Program-made: the position numbers and the translations under genes
The notes under the pieces: generated by a model
Databases searched by the model: none
What the model was told of the DNA's origin: nothing
What the model saw: only the letters and a program-made list of their open reading frames with translations
Shown: positions 32,051 through 36,819 of the stretch, piece by piece
Layout: the number at the start of each line of letters is the position of its first letter
Numbering within the stretch: position 1 is the first letter of the stretch
From: Achromobacter sp. Bel
GTDB lineage: Bacteria; Pseudomonadota; Gammaproteobacteria; Burkholderiales; Burkholderiaceae_B
Length of the DNA stretch: 36,819 nucleotides
Direction of reading: 5' to 3'
Assembly (NCBI RefSeq): GCF_012928505.1
Contig: NZ_JABBJN010000058.1
Span: 1 to 36,819 of the forward strand

Positions 32051-32851
32051 TCACCAGTAATTCTCAACCGCCAGGTTGCCGGGAATGCCCCGGCGGCCCG
32101 GCTTGAATCCGCGTTCGCCCAGCAGCTTGCGGGCGTCCGCCAGCATCTCGGGGTTACCGCAAAGCATGATCTTGGCGTGCTCGGGATCCAGCGGCAGCCC
32201 GGCCAATTGCTCCAGCCGGCCGTCCGCGATCAGCGTGGTCAGGCGCGCCTGCGGCATGCCGGGCAGGGGCTCGCGAGTGGCGATCGGCAGGTAGACGAGC
32301 TTTTGCGGGTCGGCCGCGAACAGGTCGGCCAGCTCGGGCCGCTTACCCCAGGATTCGATCTCTTCGCGGTAGGCCAGCTCCGCCGCGGTGCGTACGCCGT
32401 GCACCAGAATGATGCGGCGGTAGGCGCGCCAGGTGGCCGGGTCGCGCAGGATGGACAGGTAGGCCGACAGGCCGGTGCCGGAGGCCAGCAGCCAGAGGTC
32501 GCCCCCCGGGGCGAAGCGCTCCAGCGTCAGGAAGCCGTAGGGCGCTTTTTCCACGTACAGCGCGTCGCCCGGGCGCAATTGCGCCATGCGTGGGCTGAAC
32601 AGGCCGTCGGGGACGACGATGGAATAGAACTCCAGCCCGGACTCGTGTGGAGCCGACACCATGGAATAGGCGCGCCACAGGGTGGGCGGGCCATCGGGCG
32701 CGTCTGCCCCGGGCAGACCGACCCGGGCAAACTGGCCCGGCAGGAACGTATACGCGTCGTCGCGGGTCACGCGTACGGAGAACAGCTTGTCGGGCACCCA
32801 GGTATGGATCTGGGTTACGGTCTGGCGCGTGTATTTGGAGTCGTCGGTCAT
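32051..32851 (-). CDS. fpr: Ferredoxin--NADP+ reductase
   Basis: A 266-aa flavoprotein that passes electrons between NADPH and ferredoxin or flavodoxin. The FAD-binding barrel shows FLPGQFARVGLP and WRAYSMVSAP (the RxYS flavin motif). The NADP domain shows LWLLASGTGLSAYLSILRD and ILVHGVRT, with IMLCGNPEMLADARKLL near the end. The C-terminus VENYW ends in an aromatic residue, as in bacterial Fpr with subclass I character. It lies 49 bp downstream of fdxA, a likely redox partner. A dyad overlaps the ribosome-binding region. Confidence 0.93.
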   Translation of the reverse strand: MTDDSKYTRQTVTQIHTWVPDKLFSVRVTRDDAYTFLPGQFARVGLPGADAPDGPPTLWRAYSMVSAPHESGLEFYSIVVPDGLFSPRMAQLRPGDALYVEKAPYGFLTLERFAPGGDLWLLASGTGLSAYLSILRDPATWRAYRRIILVHGVRTAAELAYREEIESWGKRPELADLFAADPQKLVYLPIATREPLPGMPQARLTTLIADGRLEQLAGLPLDPEHAKIMLCGNPEMLADARKLLGERGFKPGRRGIPGNLAVENYW

Positions 32852-32854
32852 CGG

Positions 32855-32870
32855 GGCATCGCACGATGCC
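32855..32870 (-). other. Dyad at the fpr translation start
   Basis: GGCATCG-CA-CGATGCC: perfect 7-bp arms ending 4 nt upstream of the fpr ATG, in the fdxA-fpr intercistronic space. It could be a protein site or a longer-range RNA structure; a 2-nt loop must open to fold. Confidence 0.4.
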
Positions 32871-32900
32871 GGCCACCGGGCGGCAGCCGGCGGTCGCGGA

Positions 32901-33224
32901 TTATTTTTCCAGGTATTGCAGCTTGTCCTGCTTGCCGTTCCAGTCGTCGGCGTCCGGCAGGGGCTTCTTGGCGCGGCTGATGCTGCCGAACTCGGGGGAG
33001 AGTTCGGCGTTCAGCGCGATGAAATTCAGTTGGTCCTGCGGCACGTCTTCTTCGGCGTAGATCGCATTGGCCGGGCATTCCGGGATGCAGACGGCGCAGT
33101 CGATGCATTCGTCCGGATCGATCACGAGGAAGTTCGGACCCTCACGAAAACAGTCCACCGGGCACACATCAACGCAATCGGTGTACTTGCACTTAATACA
33201 GTTTTCGGTGACAACGTGGGTCAT
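32901..33224 (-). CDS. fdxA: Seven-iron ferredoxin FdxA
   Basis: A 107-aa small electron carrier with one [3Fe-4S] and one [4Fe-4S] cluster. The cysteine layout matches the Azotobacter FdI type shifted by one residue: C9, C17 and C50 for the 3Fe cluster, and C21, C40, C43 and C46 for the 4Fe cluster. The N-terminus MTHVVTENCIKCKYTDCVDVCPVDCF is highly characteristic. GGAG precedes the ATG. It is followed by fpr, giving a ferredoxin/reductase pair, and diverges from pncB across 156 bp. Confidence 0.96.
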   Translation of the reverse strand: MTHVVTENCIKCKYTDCVDVCPVDCFREGPNFLVIDPDECIDCAVCIPECPANAIYAEEDVPQDQLNFIALNAELSPEFGSISRAKKPLPDADDWNGKQDKLQYLEK

Positions 33225-33380
33225 TCAGGAACTCCGGGATCGGCGGCTTTTGTGTCTTGTTGGCCGGATTTTACCCAATGCGGGCGGGATGTGCCGGTAA
33301 TACCCGTATTGACATCGTGGCCCATCGCCCTGAACCCTGTGTCCTCTATGCTATGGTGTCGCGAAACGATACGCGCAATC
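33225..33380. promoter_or_regulatory. fdxA/pncB divergent promoter region
   Basis: 156 bp. TTGACA at 33309-33314 (plus) has no -10 at a usual distance. AATAC-CC-GTATT (33299-33310) is a small dyad. On the minus strand TAAAAT near 33275 could be the fdxA -10. The pncB ATG has no Shine-Dalgarno sequence. Confidence 0.3.
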
Positions 33381-34556
33381 ATGATAATCACTTCGCTGCT
33401 CGACACCGATCTGTACAAATTCAGCATGATGCAAGTGGTGCTGCATCAATTCCCCGCTGCACAGGTCGAGTACCGTTACAAGTGCCGCACCGTGGGCGCC
33501 GACTTGCGCCCCTATCTGGATGAAATCCGCGAAGAAGTGCACCAATTGTGCCAGTTGCGCTTCACCCAGGACGAACTGGATTACCTGGGCGGCTTGCGTT
33601 TCATCAAAAGCGACTTCGTTGATTTCCTTGGGCTGTTCCATATGCCCGAGCGTTGCATCCACATCAGCGAAGGCGACGCGCCCGGCGAGATCTCGATCGA
33701 GGTCAAGGGCCCGTGGCTGCACACGATCCTGTTCGAGATCCCGGTGCTGGCCATCGTCAACGAAGTCTATTTCCGCAATACGCGCAAGAATCCCGACTGG
33801 GAAGAAGGTCGCCAGCGCTTGCAGTCCAAGATGCACCTGGTGCTGGACGACCCCGCGCTGGCCGATTTCCGCGTGGCCGAATACGGCACGCGACGCCGCT
33901 TCTCGAAAGTCTGGCACCAGGAAGTCGTGTCCACCATGAAGGCGCAGATGGGGCCGCACTTTGCCGGCACCAGCAATGTGCTGCTGGCCAAGCAGCACGA
34001 AGTGCTGCCGCTGGGCACGATGGGCCATGAATACCTGCAGGCCTGCCAGGCGCTGGGCCCGCGCCTGCGCGATTCGCAGGTGTACGCGCTGGAAGTCTGG
34101 GCCAAGGAATACCGCGGCGACCTGGGCATCGCGTTGTCGGATGTCTACGGCATGGATGCCTTCCTGCGCGACTTCGACATGTATTTCTGCAAGCTCTTCG
34201 ACGGCGCGCGCCATGACTCCGGCGATCCCTTCGTCTGGGGCGAGCGCCTGCTGGAACACTACCGGAAGAATCGCGTGGACCCCCGCGCCAAGACCCTGGT
34301 GTTCTCGGATTCGCTGACGTTCCCGCGCGCCATCGAACTGGCCCGCCAGTTTGCCGGGCGTTGCAAGGTGTCGTTCGGCATCGGCACCAACCTTACCAAC
34401 GACCTCGGCCATGAACCGCTGCAGATCGTCATGAAGATGGTCCGCTGCAATGGCCAGCCCGTGGCCAAAGTGTCCGACGCGCCTGAAAAGACCATGTGCG
34501 ACGATCCCGCCTACCTGGCGTATCTGCGCCAGGTATTCCAGCTGCCCCCCGCCTGA
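33381..34556 (+). CDS. pncB: Nicotinate phosphoribosyltransferase
   Basis: A 391-aa enzyme that makes nicotinate mononucleotide from nicotinate and PRPP in NAD+ salvage. The N-terminus SLLDTDLYKFSMMQVVLHQFP, FRVAEYGTRRRFSKVWHQEVV, TSNVLLAKQHEVLPLGTMGHEYLQA (with the phosphorylatable His region), GDLGIALSDVYGMDAFLRDF, DGARHDSGDPFVWGERLLEHY and GIGTNLTNDLG are hallmarks. The frame stays open for 699 bp upstream, antisense to fpr and fdxA. That part has no family similarity, so ATG 33381 was chosen. ATG 33348 is an in-frame alternative, also without a ribosome site. Confidence 0.95.
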   Translation: MIITSLLDTDLYKFSMMQVVLHQFPAAQVEYRYKCRTVGADLRPYLDEIREEVHQLCQLRFTQDELDYLGGLRFIKSDFVDFLGLFHMPERCIHISEGDAPGEISIEVKGPWLHTILFEIPVLAIVNEVYFRNTRKNPDWEEGRQRLQSKMHLVLDDPALADFRVAEYGTRRRFSKVWHQEVVSTMKAQMGPHFAGTSNVLLAKQHEVLPLGTMGHEYLQACQALGPRLRDSQVYALEVWAKEYRGDLGIALSDVYGMDAFLRDFDMYFCKLFDGARHDSGDPFVWGERLLEHYRKNRVDPRAKTLVFSDSLTFPRAIELARQFAGRCKVSFGIGTNLTNDLGHEPLQIVMKMVRCNGQPVAKVSDAPEKTMCDDPAYLAYLRQVFQLPPA

Positions 34557-34628
34557 GGGCGGCTCGGGGTAAATTGCTGGTTTCCTTGTATTGATCCACT
34601 CACCCAACTCGACTCTAGGGGAATATTC

Positions 34629-34979
34629 ATGAGCAGCATCAAGCGCTTCCACGTCGCCAAGCGCCTGTCGGACATGGCCGTGTACAACGGCGTCGCGTAC
34701 CTGGCAGGCCAGGTGCCTGACGATGCCAAGCTGGACATCACCGGCCAGACCGAGCAAGTGCTGGCGACGATCGATCGCCTGCTGGCCGAAGCCGGCACCG
34801 ACAAGACCAAGATCCTGATGGCCCAGATCTACGTGGCCAACATGAAGGAATTCGACGGCATGAACAAGGCCTGGGACGCGTGGGTCGCCGACGGCAATTC
34901 GCCTCCGCGCGCCACGGTCGAAGCCCGCTTGGCCAACTCCGACTTCAAGGTCGAGATCGTCGTGACGGCCGCCGTCTAA
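34629..34979 (+). CDS. RidA/YjgF family protein
   Basis: A 116-aa protein of the RidA/YER057c/UK114 superfamily. Well-characterised members deaminate reactive enamine/imine intermediates. Visible: VYNGVAYLAGQVPDD, DITGQTEQVLATIDRLLAEAGTDKTKILMAQIYVANMKEF and PPRATVEARLA, where the Arg corresponds to the active-site arginine of RidA. The C-terminus is KVEIVVTAAV. It belongs to the wider RidA clan (probably not the archetypal subfamily), so imine deaminase activity is likely but not certain. AGGGGA lies 7 nt before the ATG. It follows pncB by 72 bp, and a strong terminator follows. Confidence 0.88.
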   Translation: MSSIKRFHVAKRLSDMAVYNGVAYLAGQVPDDAKLDITGQTEQVLATIDRLLAEAGTDKTKILMAQIYVANMKEFDGMNKAWDAWVADGNSPPRATVEARLANSDFKVEIVVTAAV

Positions 34980-34998
34980 GCGATATCCGCCGGTAAGC

Positions 34999-35030
34999 AA
35001 AAAGCCCTTCGGCATGCCGAAGGGCTTTTT
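34999..35030. terminator. Bidirectional terminator after ridA-like gene
   Basis: A perfect 32-bp palindrome: A5-GCCCTTCGGCA and its mirror ending in T5, then CTTTT. It serves both the RidA gene and the convergent flavodoxin gene. Confidence 0.93.
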
Positions 35031-35047
35031 CTTTTCGCGCGCAACCC

Positions 35048-35557
35048 TCATCCCCCCATCAGCACGATTCCGGCCAGCACCCCCCCCAATTCCTCGCACC
35101 TGGTCAGGTCCCCCTCGCGCACCGTCTTTTCCGCCCAAATCTGTTCGGCCGTCTGCGCCCCCATGTTGACGATCAGCGCCGGCGCCACCGCCTTCAGCCG
35201 CCAGCCGGTGCAAATCCGTTCAACCTGCCGCGCCGCGCCCGAGCCGTCGCTGCCCGCACTGATGGCGCAACCGTAGGGCAGCCCCTGGATCCGGTCGAGC
35301 ACGGCGTAGTAGTTGCGGTCGAAGCATTCCTTCATTTCTCCGCTCAGGCTGGCCAGGTTCTCCGGCGCGCAGAACAGGTAGCCCTGGCTTGCCAGCAGGA
35401 TGTCGGCGTCGACCTCCGAGGCGCGCCGCAGCACGACGTGCAGCGCGTCGGCCTGCTCCAACTGCGTGGCAGCCGCTACGGCGCCCCGGGCGGCGGCCTC
35501 GGCCATCTGCCGGGCCGCGCCCGTGCGCGAATGCCAGACGATCAGCAGTTGCTTCAT
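35048..35557 (-). CDS. Flavodoxin family protein
   Basis: A 169-aa flavodoxin-fold protein. The FMN phosphate loop is WHSRTGAARQMA at residues 8-19. The segment LLASQGYLFCAPENLASLSGEMKECFDRNYYAVL matches the second FMN-contacting loop of NADPH-dependent FMN reductase/flavodoxin-like proteins. ISAGSDGSGAARQVERICTGW follows. Probably an oxidoreductase or electron carrier of unknown partner. The ATG at 35557 overlaps the mtfA stop (ATGA); the frame remains open 54 bp upstream inside mtfA but lacks similarity there. Confidence 0.82.
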   Translation of the reverse strand: MKQLLIVWHSRTGAARQMAEAAARGAVAAATQLEQADALHVVLRRASEVDADILLASQGYLFCAPENLASLSGEMKECFDRNYYAVLDRIQGLPYGCAISAGSDGSGAARQVERICTGWRLKAVAPALIVNMGAQTAEQIWAEKTVREGDLTRCEELGGVLAGIVLMGG

Positions 35558-36387
35558 GCGTAGCGCTCCAGGGTGTCCTGCCGGTAGTACGCCCGCAGCA
35601 AGCCATACCATTCGGGCAGGGCCTGCTGCATGGGGGCGGGGTCCACGAAGAAGTGCTCCGAGCTGACGGCGAAGAACTCCGCCTCGTCGGTGGCCGCGTA
35701 GGGGTCCATCGGCAGTTGGCCGTACCAGGCGTCTGCTTCCTCGCTTTCCGGGTCCACGTCGTGCGGGATGGCCGCCTCGACCGCGTCCAGCGCGGCGATG
35801 AATCGATCCAGGCTGTCGTCCAGCACTTGCCGCCAGACCTTCGGCTTCAGATCCGGGTGCGCGGACAGCGACGGCATGCCGTCGGCAAAGCCCGAGCGCA
35901 GGTCCAGCTTGTGGGCGAATTCATGGATGACCACGTTGAAGCCGCCTTCGGACAGTTGCGTGTCTTCCCAGGACAGCACAAGCGGGCCGCCTTCCCAGGC
36001 TTCGCCAGCCGCGTCCTCGATGTATTCATGGACCACGCCGTCGTCGTCCTGGCGCGAACGGGGAATGCGGAAGCTGGCGGGGTACACGATGATCTCGTCC
36101 CAGCCTTCATAGAGCTCGGGCGCCAGGTTCAGGATGGGCAGGCAGGCTTGCGCCGCGATGGACAGGCGCATGAAGTCCGAGACCTCCAGGCCCTGTGCGC
36201 CATTGATGGTCTTGCTGGCCAGCAGCCAGGCCGACCGCGCCAGCAACTGGGCGGTTTCGTCGGCGTTCAACGCCGCCAGGAAAGGGTAGGCATTCAGCAC
36301 CTGCCGCCAGAGTTCGGGCGAGATCCGGGCCTGCATCTGGGCGACCTCTGACGGGCGGGCGCCCCGGCCCTTGAGCCAGCGCAACAT
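35554..36387 (-). CDS. mtfA: Zinc-dependent peptidase MtfA (M90 family)
   Basis: A 277-aa cytoplasmic metallopeptidase. The zinc motif is HEFAH (H155, E156, H159) within VVIHEFAHKLDLRSG. EFFAVSSEHFF near residue 235 supplies a further acidic ligand region. In E. coli MtfA binds the glucose repressor Mlc and affects PtsG expression; Mlc and PTS sugar uptake are not expected in Alcaligenaceae, so its role here is open. Upstream parts AWLLASKTINGAQGLEVSDFMRLSIAAQACLPILNL and IIVYPASFRIPRSRQDDDGVVHEY are typical. Coupled to the flavodoxin gene by a 4-nt overlap. Confidence 0.9.
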   Translation of the reverse strand: MLRWLKGRGARPSEVAQMQARISPELWRQVLNAYPFLAALNADETAQLLARSAWLLASKTINGAQGLEVSDFMRLSIAAQACLPILNLAPELYEGWDEIIVYPASFRIPRSRQDDDGVVHEYIEDAAGEAWEGGPLVLSWEDTQLSEGGFNVVIHEFAHKLDLRSGFADGMPSLSAHPDLKPKVWRQVLDDSLDRFIAALDAVEAAIPHDVDPESEEADAWYGQLPMDPYAATDEAEFFAVSSEHFFVDPAPMQQALPEWYGLLRAYYRQDTLERYA

Positions 36388-36596
36388 AAGCTTCGGTTCC
36401 TTCTATATACCGGGAGGCGGCGGAGCATTCAGTGTTAACAGGCCCTAACGGCGAGCATTCGCAACGCCGAGAGGCGCTCATTTGGGTGCTCACCCTTCGG
36501 GCAGGCCGATAGCCGGCCTGTGCGAGGCTCCTTTTAGTGCTAACAGGCCCTAGTGTAGAGTGTCGGGATATCAACCCGCCACGCACGACGCCCTTC
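36388..36596. promoter_or_regulatory. mtfA/relA-like divergent region with 17-bp direct repeats
   Basis: 209 bp without genes. AGTG[T/C]TAACAGGCCCTA occurs at 36431-36447 and 36536-36552 (16 of 17 identical, 105 bp apart). GAGCATTC occurs at 36423 and 36453. CAGGCCG-N5-CGGCCTG (36502-36520) can form a hairpin. Confidence 0.55.
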
Positions 36597-36819
36597 ATGT
36601 CCGCCCCGCCTGTTCCCGACGCGCCTTCGCCTTTCGACGCTTCCTGGCGGCAGGAGGTAGGGGCGGGCCTGGACGCCGACGGCATGGCGCTGATCGACCG
36701 GGCTGTCGCCTGGGCCATCCCCCGGTTTGAAGGGCAGCAGGCATTGACGGGCGAGCCGTTGGCCGGCCATGGCGCCGGGGTGGTCCGCATCCTGGCGGCC
36801 CTGCACACCGACGCCGCCA
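36597..36819 (+). CDS. relA: Probable RelA/SpoT-type (p)ppGpp enzyme, N-terminus only (3' end outside window)
   Basis: Only 74 codons are visible. After a Pro/Ala-rich start, MALIDRAVAWAIPRFEGQQALTGEPLAGHGAGVVRILAALHTDAA resembles the start of the HD-domain region of RelA/SpoT proteins. In these, a helix of the form ...AL.WA...F.GQ is followed by (G/T)EP...H..GV..ILA.L..D. Such enzymes make or degrade the stringent-response alarmone (p)ppGpp. Which subtype it is cannot be told from this fragment. No strong Shine-Dalgarno motif precedes the ATG. It diverges from mtfA. Confidence 0.65.
   Translation, partial: MSAPPVPDAPSPFDASWRQEVGAGLDADGMALIDRAVAWAIPRFEGQQALTGEPLAGHGAGVVRILAALHTDAA

Noticed and set aside
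33309..33314. Consensus TTGACA as a pncB -35 box
   Set aside because: No -10-like sequence at 16-18 bp; TATGCT lies about 30 bp away.
32682..33380. 5' extension of the pncB frame
   Set aside because: Overlaps fpr and fdxA in antisense and has no similarity to nicotinate phosphoribosyltransferase; the conserved N-terminus begins at 33381.
36431..36552. CRISPR-like repeats
   Set aside because: Only two copies, 17 bp long, 105 bp apart, and no cas genes.

Overview
The window is high-GC DNA that looks like chromosomal core of a betaproteobacterium of the family Alcaligenaceae (Achromobacter/Bordetella type). This rests on recognised protein families and gene neighbourhoods: a Par27-type parvulin, tsaB-rimI-udg, smc-zipA-ligA, an intracellular PHA depolymerase, fdxA-fpr, and two large branched-chain amino acid (HAAT) transport operons. 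No database search was possible, so the genus is an inference. I see no tRNA, rRNA, CRISPR array, insertion sequence, prophage gene or attachment site.

Layout. (1) Positions 1-3000: the end of a TsaB-RimI fusion, a family-4 uracil-DNA glycosylase, then convergent lplT. (2) 3200-10000: smc, zipA and ligA on the plus strand (chromosome organisation, FtsZ anchoring, DNA ligation). (3) 10100-12230, minus strand: msrB, yciB, bolA and the parvulin gene. (4) 12284-14153: bioMNY, a complete ECF biotin transporter, divergent from msrB across 52 bp that hold a perfect dyad. (5) 14390-19339: a first liv operon (liv1), in which the permease LivM and the ATPase LivG are one polypeptide. (6) 19397-23996, minus strand: an orphan glycine betaine/choline-type binding protein, a class IV aminotransferase, a Tat-exported phospholipase C and an ASCH-domain protein. 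(7) 24120-28845, minus strand: a second liv operon (liv2), order livG-livF-binding protein-livH-livM. (8) 29198-31838, minus strand: phaZ, an RnfB-like ferredoxin and endonuclease III. (9) 32051-36387: fpr and fdxA, divergent pncB followed by ridA, then a convergent flavodoxin gene and mtfA. The window ends inside what looks like relA/spoT.

Most genes are housekeeping. Translational coupling is frequent: ATGA-type overlaps occur at rimI/udg, bioM/bioN, livMG/livF, livH2/livM2, livG2/livF2, rnfB/nth and mtfA/flavodoxin. Good intrinsic terminators separate convergent genes at 1591-1618, 10016-10100, 19361-19397 and 34999-35030.

I found no obvious defence island or unknown multi-gene machine. 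The most interesting signals are: (a) the liv2 ATPase pair, where LivF has Arg in place of the Walker A Lys and LivG has LPYGR in place of the signature motif. Both changes fall on the same composite ATP site and predict an asymmetric importer. (b) The TsaB-RimI fusion. (c) The LivM-LivG fusion. (d) Strong stem-loops between binding-protein and permease genes in both liv operons. (e) Unassigned operator-like dyads upstream of bioM and liv2. (f) A 17-bp direct repeat pair, 105 bp apart, upstream of the relA-like gene.
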